Origin: Paracoccaceae bacterium
GTDB lineage: Bacteria > Pseudomonadota > Alphaproteobacteria > Rhodobacterales > Rhodobacteraceae
Reading direction: 5' to 3'
Length of the DNA stretch: 64,000 nucleotides
Assembly (NCBI GenBank): GCA_021741245.1
Contig: JAIOYF010000002.1
Location: 425,497 to 489,496, forward strand
The notes beneath the pieces were generated by a model, which saw only the letters and a list, made by a program, of their open reading frames with translations, did no database searches and was not told where the DNA came from. The translations under genes were made by a program, and so were the position numbers. Positions within the stretch are counted from its first letter, which is position 1. Every line of letters starts with the position of its first letter. Below, one piece after another: positions 9,959 through 18,718 of this stretch.

Positions 9959-9987
9959 AAGATAGCTCGATTCTGAAGATGTGGCAA
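9959..9987 (-). promoter_or_regulatory. Candidate sigma-70 promoter of yjbE
   Basis: On the minus strand TTGCCA (9987-9982) and TATCTT (9964-9959) are 17 bp apart, about 30 nt before the yjbE start codon. It lies in the 97-nt gap after yjbF. Sequence match only. Confidence 0.5.
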
Positions 9988-10026
9988 CCGCCACGCCTGT
10001 TCAACTTATCTCTGTAGCAAAAATAT

Positions 10027-10701
10027 CTAGTCAATCAATCTTTCCATAAACAACGTGCCATAATCTTCACCAATCCACTGCCGCGATGCCCGCAAAACAC
10101 TCTTTGCGTCAATCCAGTAATCATTGGCAAAGGACTGTTCGGCATTGCTGCAAGCCTCTTCATAGTGGCGTGCAGAAAAGATCGTCCCCAAAACGGTCAC
10201 GGAGTCTGGACCGCGATCCGTGAGCGTGCAGTCGAACACATGGACATTTTGCGCATTCGCGCCGTCCAGCCGGCGAATGATCCGGCGCGTCGGCCCCGTG
10301 CCACCCCGGCGTTCCAAAAGTGCCGAAACCGCAGGTGCATCTGTCGCATAGATGTCGTCACCCAAGCCTTTGGTTTGCACGATCAGACCCGCGCGCAGCG
10401 TAAAGCTGACCCGATCAGGCGCAAACCAGACCTGCGTATTTCCATTGCGCTGCGCGATATACAGCAGCGAAATCTGACCCGTCTTTTCCGTTTTAGTGCG
10501 GATCAGCGGCTCGGTTATGCCATTCAACTGCGCTCTGGTCATTTGGACGGCCACATTGGGGGCAGGCGCAGCCTGGCGCGCCGCGACGGAAGATTTCACC
10601 GCCGAGACCACCCCTGCGCCAAAGTCATTGGACTTGTCATTTCCCAACGAACAGGCAGCAAGCAGCAGACAGGGAAGAAACATCAAGCAATATCTGATCA
10701 C
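10027..10701 (-). CDS. YjbF/GfcB-family outer-membrane lipoprotein
   Basis: The 224-residue product belongs to the YjbF (GfcB, group 4 capsule) lipoprotein family that accompanies YjbH in polysaccharide export loci. The N-terminus carries a signal peptide with the lipobox LLAAC, so it should be acylated and anchored to the outer membrane. The GTG at 10701 is chosen as start: it overlaps the yjbH stop as GTGA and has GGGGGAGG eight bases upstream. An ATG at 10719 would lie in the ribosome site region of this start. Residues RRGGTGPTRRIIRRLDG and the terminal WIGEDYGTLFMER are conserved-looking. Function is known only in outline for the family. Confidence 0.85.
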   Translation of the reverse strand: MIRYCLMFLPCLLLAACSLGNDKSNDFGAGVVSAVKSSVAARQAAPAPNVAVQMTRAQLNGITEPLIRTKTEKTGQISLLYIAQRNGNTQVWFAPDRVSFTLRAGLIVQTKGLGDDIYATDAPAVSALLERRGGTGPTRRIIRRLDGANAQNVHVFDCTLTDRGPDSVTVLGTIFSARHYEEACSNAEQSFANDYWIDAKSVLRASRQWIGEDYGTLFMERLID

Positions 10702-12845
10702 CGCCAGAACCTCCCCCACTGCCGATCATAGCTGGGGGAATCATCCTCCTGAAGCTTTTCAAAAAGGCGATCGCGCACGTTCAAGCGGGCACCCCCATCG
10801 CGTGAAACGGGCCGGAGCGTCGAGTTGTAAACTTTCTGGCTTGGCTTTCCGGTAATCCACGTCAATGGAATTGTCACCTTTATTCCCTTATCAAAGGACC
10901 CTTCGCCGAACTGCGCAGCCGTAACATTCGTCTTGGTTGCAAAGGCGCCAATCTTCCAGCCATTGTCAAAGGACCGATCAATGCTCAGCGTCGCACCGAC
11001 ATCGCCCGCAAGATACCGCCCCACATCAAGCTGTGCGGAATATCCTCGGTTCAGATCAGCATAGAAAGAAAGGTGTCCCGTCAGCACCTTGTAGTTTTGC
11101 AGACCAAAGCGCATGTCCGTATCACGTTGCGCCACATAGTTCAGCTCCGCCCCAAGCGCATAGCGGGATGCCGCTGGCTTCCACAAAACTTCGCCCGAGA
11201 CGCCTGCAAACATCGGCTCCAGATAGCCAGCTGAAACACGGCCGTAGAGGTCTTTGCCCGGCCGGAAGTATTTGGCGACGGTCAGATACTCCAGCCCGGG
11301 CTTGGCATCCCTGTCATAAAGCGCGGCGTCCGTCCGCACATGCGGCAGAACTGAACTTGAGGCAGGCCGAGGATCATCCAATGAGCTGATCACAGGCATC
11401 CGCAGAGACCCGGCAAACTCAAGACCCGGGAAAGGACTGTAATCAGCCTTGGCCCGCACACCAGTCTCTAGTCGAATTGGGCGCCTGGGGTCAAAATAAC
11501 TCGTGCGGACGTACGGCCCGATGGACCAGTTGAACTTTGGATAGAGTTCTGCCGCCGGACTGCCCGCACCGAATTTCGCGGCGTCCTCAACTTGCGTCCG
11601 AGCCCACAGATCTGTGGCCGGGTTAGCACTGTTTTCCAGCGCCTCCAGATCCGAGCGGCGCACGGTCACGGCAACGGTCGGCTGACCCTTGACGACCGGG
11701 ATAATCCGAAATGTCTCGATCGAAGCGGGCAACATATAGGCCATCGCCCGCGCCGCCCGACCGATGGCATTGGCGCGAGAATCAAAGGTTTTGTCGTCGA
11801 TCCACAGGGTGGCGCTTTGCGCATTCACGGAAAGGGAATGAACGGCAATCGAATCGACCGCTAGCTGACGGCCAATATTGCCTGTCAAAATCTCTTCGGC
11901 ATCTGCCTGCGTCACCCAGTCGGCAGACCATTCGTCTGGCGCCTTGGCGCGGTCCGGTCGCGGTTTGATCGGCGTGGGTGCAGTCAGGCGTAGTGGGATC
12001 ATCGGCTTTTTGGGTTGCGCAATGAAGCTAAGGCTTACGCCAATTTCAGACCCATGCATCGCATAGGCGCCCAACCTAATCCGTTCATTTGCCTGATACT
12101 CGATCCCAAAGTTGAACGGGCTTTTCCGCTCAAACGTTCTACGGGCGCCGGACTCGATAGCATAGGCATCTGACGAATATTCTGCCTTGAAGGCCCATTT
12201 GTCATTGATCTGCCATTCAAGCCCGCCAAAGGGCGCGGCGGGGCCACGGAACCATTGATCAACGTTGAAATTTCCTCCAGCACCTATTACCAGCGGCGGA
12301 CGCGTGCCAAAGGGCGCGCCGATGGCACCATAGCTGCCAAGCCGCCCCCAACCAAGGCCTGCGGTCACTTTCAGATCCGGCGTCACGTGCTTTGTCGCAA
12401 CGACATATTCGCCCGCAACAATCCCTGTTCCCACGAAGTCCTGCAAGCCGACGGTCACGGCCGGAAGATAGCGCCCCTCGCGCATGACCTGATAGCGCAG
12501 ATCAAAGGAGCGATCGTAATAGGTTTTGAAACTGTCAACGCCCGTACAGGCCGGAAGGCATCCAATATTCTTGTTCCAATCACGAACCCCAAGATAGCGG
12601 AAGCTGCCCGAAAGGCGTGGCGTTATCTGAAACGTCAGTGTCGTGCGACTGATCGGGCCAAAGTGGCTGGACGTTATCGTCAACATGCCATCGGGCTGCA
12701 TTTCGCCCGATGGCATGTCGATCAGGCCGGTGGCACCATACATATTGAGCGACGGCCGCGTTTCTGCTGCGGGCGAACTGGCGATCACACAGGTCGCCAA
12801 AAGATAAAGTGGCAGACGTCGGGCGCTGGACAATTTGATGCTCAT
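10698..12845 (-). CDS. YjbH-family outer-membrane protein for exopolysaccharide
   Basis: This 715-residue protein matches the YjbH (DUF940) family: a signal peptide (residues 1 to ~28, ending ASSPAAE), then MYGATGLIDMPSGEMQPDG, the family's characteristic opening, and a long region of alternating amphipathic strands typical of an outer-membrane beta-barrel. Role: secretion or modification of exopolysaccharide at the outer membrane, known in E. coli from the yjbEFGH operon. The ATG at 12845 follows AGAGG at good spacing; an ATG four codons earlier is possible. yjbF starts inside its stop codon. No YjbG homologue is present between them. Confidence 0.88.
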   Translation of the reverse strand: MSIKLSSARRLPLYLLATCVIASSPAAETRPSLNMYGATGLIDMPSGEMQPDGMLTITSSHFGPISRTTLTFQITPRLSGSFRYLGVRDWNKNIGCLPACTGVDSFKTYYDRSFDLRYQVMREGRYLPAVTVGLQDFVGTGIVAGEYVVATKHVTPDLKVTAGLGWGRLGSYGAIGAPFGTRPPLVIGAGGNFNVDQWFRGPAAPFGGLEWQINDKWAFKAEYSSDAYAIESGARRTFERKSPFNFGIEYQANERIRLGAYAMHGSEIGVSLSFIAQPKKPMIPLRLTAPTPIKPRPDRAKAPDEWSADWVTQADAEEILTGNIGRQLAVDSIAVHSLSVNAQSATLWIDDKTFDSRANAIGRAARAMAYMLPASIETFRIIPVVKGQPTVAVTVRRSDLEALENSANPATDLWARTQVEDAAKFGAGSPAAELYPKFNWSIGPYVRTSYFDPRRPIRLETGVRAKADYSPFPGLEFAGSLRMPVISSLDDPRPASSSVLPHVRTDAALYDRDAKPGLEYLTVAKYFRPGKDLYGRVSAGYLEPMFAGVSGEVLWKPAASRYALGAELNYVAQRDTDMRFGLQNYKVLTGHLSFYADLNRGYSAQLDVGRYLAGDVGATLSIDRSFDNGWKIGAFATKTNVTAAQFGEGSFDKGIKVTIPLTWITGKPSQKVYNSTLRPVSRDGGARLNVRDRLFEKLQEDDSPSYDRQWGRFWR

Positions 12846-12948
12846 TTTGCCTCTCATATCGACCAAAGAATACGCGCTGATATCAAATGAACAATGGCCC
12901 AGACAAAGATCGCAACACTCCGATGCAAAATAACACGCAGCCTCCCGC

Positions 12949-14865
12949 CTAGCCCCGGCGCACAACTGCCGACGACACGCCACCAAAGCCTTCGACATAG
13001 GTTTCAACCACCGCCCGCGCGGCGACCGCATCTCCAACGGCAGCGGCAGCCCGCAGTTCTTGCAGCGCCGATGCCATCTCTACCGCCGTCAGACCACGTT
13101 CTTGTGCCCTCAGAATCTTGTCATGCGGGGTTGTAAGCATTCCCGGTGCAATAAGAAGCTCTTCATGCAGCTTTTCACCCGGCCGAAGACCTGTCACGAC
13201 GATCTCAATGTCACCTTTGGGCATTTCTGCGCTCTTGACGGTGTAGCCCGCCGCAAAGATCATCCGCTCTGCCAGATCGCGAATGCGAATGGGTTTCCCC
13301 ATGTCCAAGACAAACAGATCACCCTCATGCGGGCCACGCGAGGTTGACAAACCACCCGCAATCAAGACCAGACTTGCCGCCTCGGATATCGTCATGAAGT
13401 ATCTGGTCACGTCCTCATGCGTCAGGGTCACGGGACCGCCCTTTGCAATCTGATCCTTGAACAGAGGCACAACAGACCCGGAACTGCCCAAGACATTGCC
13501 AAAACGGACGATGGAAAAATCCGTCATCTCTGCCCGTCGCGCCATATCCTGCACAACAAATTCTGCCATGCGTTTTGACGCGCCCATTACATTCGTTGGA
13601 CGCACGGCCTTGTCGGTCGAAATCAGGATAAAGCGCTTTACACCCTCTTCCATCGCGGCTTCGGCCAGGGTTCTGGTGCCCAAGACATTGTTCACCAGCC
13701 CTGAAATCGGATTGGATTCGACAAGCGGCACATGTTTATAGGCCGCCGAATGCAAGATCACATCGACCCGATGCTCTGACATCACTGCACGCACCAGCCG
13801 AGATTCTGTGACCGACCCCAGAACTGGGATAATCTCGATCCCTGATGTATCGGGTCGCGCGCTCAGTTCCCGATCAATGGTGTATAAGCCGATTTCACTG
13901 ATCTCAAAAAGCACGATCCTTTTTGGCCTATAGCGAATGAGTTGGCGACAGAGCTCTGATCCAACGGACCCACCAGCCCCCGTGACCATGACGCTTTTCT
14001 CGCGGTATGCTGTCTGTGCATCGGGCTGAAGCCCCGAAACCGGCGCCCTGCCCAGAAAGGAACCGGGCGCGACAGGTTCAAGCGAATCGACAAGAATTTC
14101 GGTGCCAACCAACTGCGCAAAAGACGGCAAGCTGTGCACATCCAGACCCTTGGAAACAAGGTCACGCACAATCGCTGACTGCCGCACCACCGGCGCCGAC
14201 GGCATGGCAAGCAACACGCGATCAACGTCATATTTCCGCACGAGTCTTTCAAGATGCGACGGCTCATAGACCATCAGACCCAAAACGGTCATGCCCTGAA
14301 CCTTCGCGCTGTCATCGACAAATCCAACCACGCGAATGCTGTCATGCGCCCGTAGCGCCGAGGCAAGCTGCGTTCCTGTGCTGCCAGCCCCGTAGATCAC
14401 GACATTCTTGCGAATTTTCCCGGCACGCAGGACGGCCAGCAGCATCCTGAGCATCAAGAACCGCGTCGAAATCATCATCAGGACAAAGATCAGAACAAAG
14501 AGAAAAATACCCGAAAGTGGCAGTCCCGTTCCCAGACCTTCGCGCACGATTTCAAGACCAAAGGCCGCAATCGTTGCCATGACCAATGTCTTAAGGGCGC
14601 CCAGCGTCTCGTAAGCCTTTAGCTTTATCTTGGGAATGCCCAACAAGATCGACAGGAATCCCGTGATGACTGAAACGGTAAGAAAGCCCGCCAGACCGGC
14701 TTTCAGCATACCCAATGTTATCGTTGTCGGGAAAAGAAAGAGATACACCAAAAGCAGCGAAATCGGTGCCAAGGTCACATCGACCAAAAACAGAATCGCT
14801 TGCTTTTGAACTCTGGAAAGAGCGCCTACGAAACGGAGCGATAGGCTGGAAATTCCATTTGCCAA
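12949..14865 (-). CDS. CapD/WbpM-like membrane UDP-sugar epimerase/dehydratase
   Basis: A 638-residue polysaccharide biosynthesis protein of the FlaA1/CapD/WbpM type, which converts UDP-GlcNAc-like sugars (typically 4,6-dehydration) to precursors of envelope glycans. Four hydrophobic segments fill residues ~15-130. A first Rossmann domain follows (VVIYGAGSTGTQLA), then a second (VMVTGAGGSVGSELC) that is the catalytic SDR part, with SAAYKHVPLVE and STDKAVRPTNVMGASKR as cofactor and active-site motifs. Length matches the large membrane form. It stands 94 nt after the sugar transferase and 103 nt before yjbH, so probably in the same transcription direction and cluster. Substrate not determinable. 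Confidence 0.92.
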   Translation of the reverse strand: MANGISSLSLRFVGALSRVQKQAILFLVDVTLAPISLLLVYLFLFPTTITLGMLKAGLAGFLTVSVITGFLSILLGIPKIKLKAYETLGALKTLVMATIAAFGLEIVREGLGTGLPLSGIFLFVLIFVLMMISTRFLMLRMLLAVLRAGKIRKNVVIYGAGSTGTQLASALRAHDSIRVVGFVDDSAKVQGMTVLGLMVYEPSHLERLVRKYDVDRVLLAMPSAPVVRQSAIVRDLVSKGLDVHSLPSFAQLVGTEILVDSLEPVAPGSFLGRAPVSGLQPDAQTAYREKSVMVTGAGGSVGSELCRQLIRYRPKRIVLFEISEIGLYTIDRELSARPDTSGIEIIPVLGSVTESRLVRAVMSEHRVDVILHSAAYKHVPLVESNPISGLVNNVLGTRTLAEAAMEEGVKRFILISTDKAVRPTNVMGASKRMAEFVVQDMARRAEMTDFSIVRFGNVLGSSGSVVPLFKDQIAKGGPVTLTHEDVTRYFMTISEAASLVLIAGGLSTSRGPHEGDLFVLDMGKPIRIRDLAERMIFAAGYTVKSAEMPKGDIEIVVTGLRPGEKLHEELLIAPGMLTTPHDKILRAQERGLTAVEMASALQELRAAAAVGDAVAARAVVETYVEGFGGVSSAVVRRG

Positions 14866-14959
14866 AACTATGAGCCTTCGCGAAGTTAGGGTTCAATGAA
14901 TAATTTCATACACCCTGCCTCTTTAATAACCTTTTCCATAACTCTGTGTCAGTATCGTT

Positions 14960-15601
14960 TCAACCATTTCCTCCAGAGTTGCTTTTTCTTCGGCCAGATT
15001 CACCCACACGTTGCACGGTTTTGAGCATAAGTATGACATCTAGGCAAAGATTGCGCCTGTGTTGATAGATCAGATCAAGCTGCGCCTTCCGGGGGACGCA
15101 GCGGCGCGAATAGACAAGGTCCGTCTCTTGTGGCGTCTTGCAGCCTTTCAAAAGCTGCTCTTCCCGCCGATGAAAATGGATCGTTGCCAGCCCCGTGATG
15201 CCGGGGCGACTGCGCAAGACCTGTTTGTACAGGGCGGGGAACCGCTCGACATAGCTGCGCAGGGGGGGACGGGGGCCGACGAAGCTCATATCACCCTTCA
15301 ACACATTCCAAAGCTGGGGAATTTCATCCAGACGATACTTGCGCAACCACAGACCAAGGGGCGTGATCCGGTCCGACTTATCCCCCCCTGAAACGCCAGT
15401 ATCGTTGCTGGTTGGGCGCATGGTTCGCAATTTCCACAGCATAAAGGCCCTGTCCGGGCCACGCATGCGTTCCGAAACGTAAAAAACCGGGCGTCCCTCA
15501 CGCACAAGCAGATAGGCAAGTAAAATGCCAAAGGGCATGGCAAGGATAAGGCACAGACCAAAGGCCACCACAAAATCAAAAACCCGCTTCGCAGGTGTCA
15601 T
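14960..15601 (-). CDS. Undecaprenyl-phosphate sugar phosphotransferase (initiating glycosyltransferase)
   Basis: Small (213 aa) phosphoglycosyl transferase of the bacterial sugar transferase family. It moves a sugar-phosphate from a nucleotide sugar to undecaprenyl phosphate and so starts a polysaccharide repeat. It has one N-terminal hydrophobic re-entrant helix (residues ~8-32), then FMLWKLRTM, LDEIPQLWNVLKGDMS and FVGPRPP, all hallmark motifs. The size is that of the minimal PglC-like form, not the large WbaP/WcaJ form with extra membrane helices. The ATG at 15601 overlaps the preceding epimerase stop as ATGA. The C-terminal ~20 residues are basic and Gly/Ser-rich. Confidence 0.92.
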   Translation of the reverse strand: MTPAKRVFDFVVAFGLCLILAMPFGILLAYLLVREGRPVFYVSERMRGPDRAFMLWKLRTMRPTSNDTGVSGGDKSDRITPLGLWLRKYRLDEIPQLWNVLKGDMSFVGPRPPLRSYVERFPALYKQVLRSRPGITGLATIHFHRREEQLLKGCKTPQETDLVYSRRCVPRKAQLDLIYQHRRNLCLDVILMLKTVQRVGESGRRKSNSGGNG

Positions 15602-16407
15602 GGCCAGCCCCCAAGACGGCACAAATCCTCGACAAGGCTGGGTGCAGTTGCAGGTGGCACGGGCATCAAGGCTTGTAGCCGACCAAGCGAAAGGGCCACC
15701 TGATCGATCACCCCCTCTCGCGGGGCACGAAAAGACCAGTCATATCCGGCCGCGTCCAGCAAATCAGCCATCGCCACGGGATCGGGTTGTGCCACGTTCA
15801 GTGTGTGACCAATGCCCTTGGCCGCAATCGCTTTGCTGCAAATCAGCGACAGCACATCCGCCAGAACATGTGGCCCGATATAAGATCGCACGGGCCCCCG
15901 ATTTCCATAGGTGCTTTGATCCAACGCCACCAATTTTCCCTGCCGGTTTCCCGCCAACAGGGCATCTGCGCCGGCGATATTGCCCAACCGCAAAATTGTC
16001 GGGTTCGACGCCACCGCGCGCACCGTTACCTCGGCGGCGACTTTGGAGCGGCCATAGGCGGACACCGGGGCCAGGGCCTGATCCTCGTCCATATCCATCG
16101 CGCCCCCCGGATAGACGGAGGCTGAGGAGACATAGATCAGCTTGCAGCCCAGTTGTTGGGAAAGATCCGCGACTTTTGAGGCCAAAAACGGGTTTCGTTC
16201 AAAGTCACCGCGTGTCACGCCCGCCAGATCCAAAAGCACCCCGCCGGTGGGGAGATCAGGTGGCGCTTCTACGCCGATATTCCACTCTGTGCGGGTCAAC
16301 CAGATGGGGAAAAGGCCCTTGGGCGGCTTATGCGCCCATAGTTTGCGCAGCAGTCGGCCAATCCTGCCATTCGCACCCGTTACGACAAGCCGGGCATCAA
16401 CTGTCAT
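15598..16407 (-). CDS. NAD-dependent sugar epimerase/dehydratase (extended SDR)
   Basis: The 269-residue protein has an N-terminal Rossmann fingerprint VVTGANGRIGRLL (TGxxGxxG), SSASVYPG and YGRSKVAAE, the Ser/Tyr-xxx-Lys catalytic set of extended short-chain dehydrogenases acting on nucleotide sugars. ATG 16407 is preferred because it places the fingerprint at the N-terminus and follows GGAAG closely. It overlaps the end of marR by 11 nt and the sugar transferase start by 4 nt, so it is translationally linked to both. It probably makes a sugar for the polysaccharide. Substrate unknown. Confidence 0.88.
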   Translation of the reverse strand: MTVDARLVVTGANGRIGRLLRKLWAHKPPKGLFPIWLTRTEWNIGVEAPPDLPTGGVLLDLAGVTRGDFERNPFLASKVADLSQQLGCKLIYVSSASVYPGGAMDMDEDQALAPVSAYGRSKVAAEVTVRAVASNPTILRLGNIAGADALLAGNRQGKLVALDQSTYGNRGPVRSYIGPHVLADVLSLICSKAIAAKGIGHTLNVAQPDPVAMADLLDAAGYDWSFRAPREGVIDQVALSLGRLQALMPVPPATAPSLVEDLCRLGGWP

Positions 16408-16846
16408 CTTCCAGCCGCGTCCGTAATTCCCGCAATACCGGGACAAGGGCCTTGACCCGATCTGTTCCCAACGCCCCAACCACCTCGGCGATCAGGGGTG
16501 CCACAGATTGCACGGCAGCATCCCTTGCGGCACGACCGGCGGGGCTGATGGCGACAAACTTGCGCCGCGCATCATCCCAGTCGGGACGAATATGCACATG
16601 GCCCGCCCATTCCAGCTTTGCCAGCGTGTTTGTCATGGCCCCGCGGGTGACGTGAAAAGACCGCGCCAATTGCGCAGGCGTGCGTTCATCATTCAAACGC
16701 GCAAGATGGTTCAGCACCCCGAAATGCGAGATTTCCATACCCTTGGGCAGCACCTTGGAAATGCGGTTCCGGGCAAGCTGATCGGCCATGAACAGCTCGC
16801 CAAACAGAGAGATTGCAATTTCCTCGTTGCGCTCTTTCTCGTTCAT
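16397..16846 (-). CDS. MarR-family transcriptional regulator
   Basis: A 149-residue winged-helix regulator. The central region ISHFGVLNHLARLNDERTPAQLA followed by FHVTRGAMTNTLAKLE forms the DNA-recognition helices, and RPDWDDARRKFVAISPAG is the beta-wing, all typical of MarR. MarR proteins are dimeric repressors whose ligands are small aromatics or redox signals. The gene overlaps the nitrilase-family gene upstream (4 nt) and the sugar epimerase downstream (11 nt), so it could control the combined grx-nit-polysaccharide unit. Target genes are not shown by the sequence. Confidence 0.9.
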   Translation of the reverse strand: MNEKERNEEIAISLFGELFMADQLARNRISKVLPKGMEISHFGVLNHLARLNDERTPAQLARSFHVTRGAMTNTLAKLEWAGHVHIRPDWDDARRKFVAISPAGRAARDAAVQSVAPLIAEVVGALGTDRVKALVPVLRELRTRLEDDS

Positions 16847-17673
16847 GGGCCAGAAAAACCCCGATCATGGGTCAAGGAGGGGATTTTGCCACGGGCGGCG
16901 GTCACCTGTGCCAGATCGATGTCGGCAAAGACGACCCCCGGCTCGGTTCCGCCATCGGCCAAAACCTCGCCCCAAGGCGCAACAACAAGCGAATGCCCAT
17001 GGGTGCGGCGGCCTTTGCCGTGCGATTCCGGATGAAAGCCCGTCTGGGCGGGCGCAATGACATAGCATCCCGTCTCAATCGCGCGGGCGCGCAACAGCAC
17101 TTCCCAATGGGCTTGGCCGGTGATGTGGTTAAAGGCGGCAGGCACGGTCAGAACATCAGCCCCAGCCTGTGCAAGTGCGCGATAAAGATAGGGAAACCGC
17201 AAGTCGTAACACACGGTCATACCGATCTTGCCAACCGGGGTCTGCGCCAGAACGGCCTTCTGACCCGGGCGATAGCCTGCGGATTCCCGATAAATCTCGG
17301 TTTCCGAAACATTGACATCAAACATATGGATCTTGTCATAGCGGGCCTGAATGGACCCGTCTGGCCCGATCAGAAATGACCGGTTGGCAAATCGGCCATC
17401 TGCATCTTCGGTCAGCAACCCAAGCGACCCGATCAAAAGCCAGATACCCAAACGCGATGCTTCTTTGCGCAGGGCGGCAAGGGTCGGGTCGTCGGCCTCG
17501 TCGTGCAGCACGCGGCGCTGATGATCGCGATTGGATGAAAGGACATTCGTGCATTCAGGCGTCAGGACAAACTCTGCCCCCCCGGCCGCAGCGGCACGGA
17601 TAAACGAGAGCGTCACCGGCAGATTTACCGCCGGATCATCACAAACCTGTAACTGAACCAGCCCGACCCGCAT
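16843..17673 (-). CDS. Carbon-nitrogen hydrolase, Nit1/omega-amidase-like
   Basis: This 276-residue enzyme of the nitrilase superfamily has the full catalytic triad Glu40 (TPEC), Lys114 (RYDKIHMFD) and Cys155 (TVCYDLRFP). The pattern KIHMFDV and CYDLRFPYLYR is that of the Nit1/NitFhit branch. Bacterial members repair deaminated glutathione or act as omega-amidase on 2-oxoglutaramate-type substrates. The glutaredoxin gene immediately upstream (stop and start share one base, TGATG) supports a glutathione link. It overlaps marR by 4 nt. The exact substrate is an inference from subfamily and neighbour. Confidence 0.88.
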   Translation of the reverse strand: MRVGLVQLQVCDDPAVNLPVTLSFIRAAAAGGAEFVLTPECTNVLSSNRDHQRRVLHDEADDPTLAALRKEASRLGIWLLIGSLGLLTEDADGRFANRSFLIGPDGSIQARYDKIHMFDVNVSETEIYRESAGYRPGQKAVLAQTPVGKIGMTVCYDLRFPYLYRALAQAGADVLTVPAAFNHITGQAHWEVLLRARAIETGCYVIAPAQTGFHPESHGKGRRTHGHSLVVAPWGEVLADGGTEPGVVFADIDLAQVTAARGKIPSLTHDRGFSGP

Positions 17674-17930
17674 CAGCCCGCCAACAGCGCGTCAAGCTGC
17701 CGCCGATCATCCAGATCATGCAGGTCGTCGCTGCCCCCGACATGTGTGCCGCCAATGAAAATCTGCGGGACCGTCCGCCGCCCACCGGCGCGATTGGTCA
17801 TCGCCTCGCGCAATCCGCTGTCGCGACTGACATCAATTTCCTGAAAGCTTACCCCCTTTTTCGCAAGCAAACGCTTGGCTGCAACGCAATAAGGGCAATA
17901 GGGTGTTGTGTAGATTTCAACAGTTCGCAT
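17673..17930 (-). CDS. grxC: Glutaredoxin 3
   Basis: An 85-residue dithiol glutaredoxin with CPYC active site (Cys12, Cys15), TVPQIFIGGTHVGG for glutathione binding (cis-Pro in TVP, GG motif), and family-typical length. It reduces protein disulfides and glutathione mixed disulfides in the cytoplasm. The ATG at 17930 is chosen since it gives the standard N-terminus MRTVEIYTTPYC; upstream in-frame codons run into the comF end. comF ends 41 nt upstream and the Nit1-like gene follows without a gap. Confidence 0.95.
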   Translation of the reverse strand: MRTVEIYTTPYCPYCVAAKRLLAKKGVSFQEIDVSRDSGLREAMTNRAGGRRTVPQIFIGGTHVGGSDDLHDLDDRRQLDALLAG

Positions 17931-17971
17931 GGTCCTGTCCATCCTGCAATGTTTAGCCGGACTATAAGGAT

Positions 17972-18697
17972 TTAGCTTTCCTTCGCAACGCGCGTCAGAA
18001 CAAGAACGGAAATCTCTGCCGCGCCCCCGGCAAGACAAGCTTCTGCACAGGCAGCCAGCGTGGCGCCCGACGTCATCACATCATCAACCAGCAAAACATG
18101 CCTGCCTTGGGCGTGCTTTCCGCGACGGGGATGCAGGGAAACCGCGTCCTGAACATTGGCGAATCGGCCATCACGGTTGCGCCCATCTTGGCTATCGGTA
18201 AAGCGTTTACGTTGCAGCAAATCAGGGCAGTGTTCCAACCTGGCAAGGCGGGCCACCTCGGCCGACAGGATGGCGGATTGGTTGTAACGGCGCTTGAACA
18301 ACCTGCGCCAATGCAAGGGCACGGGCGCGATCAGCATGCCCGGTCGCAAGATCGGTTCCGCCGCCCGCATGAGCCATGCCCCCGCCGGACGGACCAAATC
18401 AAGCCGATCCCCATGCTTTAGCCCAAGCACAAGATCGCGCGCCTTGTCTTGATACAACATCGCCGCACGCCCCCGCGTCCATGGTCGCGCGATCATCAGG
18501 CAATCATCGCAATGGACGGGACCGCCCCCCGCTTCACCCGGCAGGGGGGTCCCGCAACTCTCGCACACCAGACCGGTGATAAAGGGGGTTTCGCGCCAGC
18601 AGGTGCCACACAGGCCGAAATCCGTCGTCACCAAAGCATCGCAAGCGATGCACTGGGGCGGGTAAATCATATGGAGGACGGCTTGCAATCCTTTCAT
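17972..18697 (-). CDS. ComF family phosphoribosyltransferase-like protein
   Basis: A 241-residue ComF/GntX-type protein. It has an N-terminal zinc-ribbon region with several CxxC pairs (CIAC, CGTC, CESC, CDDC within residues ~15-68) and a C-terminal type I phosphoribosyltransferase fold with the PRPP loop LLVDDVMTSGAT. In competent bacteria ComF is needed for DNA uptake; in others its role is unclear. The ATG at 18697 gives the usual MKGLQ..IYPPQC start and has GAGG four bases upstream. It is divergent from the methyltransferase at 18719 with only 21 bp between the start codons. Confidence 0.9.
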   Translation of the reverse strand: MKGLQAVLHMIYPPQCIACDALVTTDFGLCGTCWRETPFITGLVCESCGTPLPGEAGGGPVHCDDCLMIARPWTRGRAAMLYQDKARDLVLGLKHGDRLDLVRPAGAWLMRAAEPILRPGMLIAPVPLHWRRLFKRRYNQSAILSAEVARLARLEHCPDLLQRKRFTDSQDGRNRDGRFANVQDAVSLHPRRGKHAQGRHVLLVDDVMTSGATLAACAEACLAGGAAEISVLVLTRVAKES

Positions 18698-18718
18698 CTC
18701 AGCCTCATCTTCCGCGCC

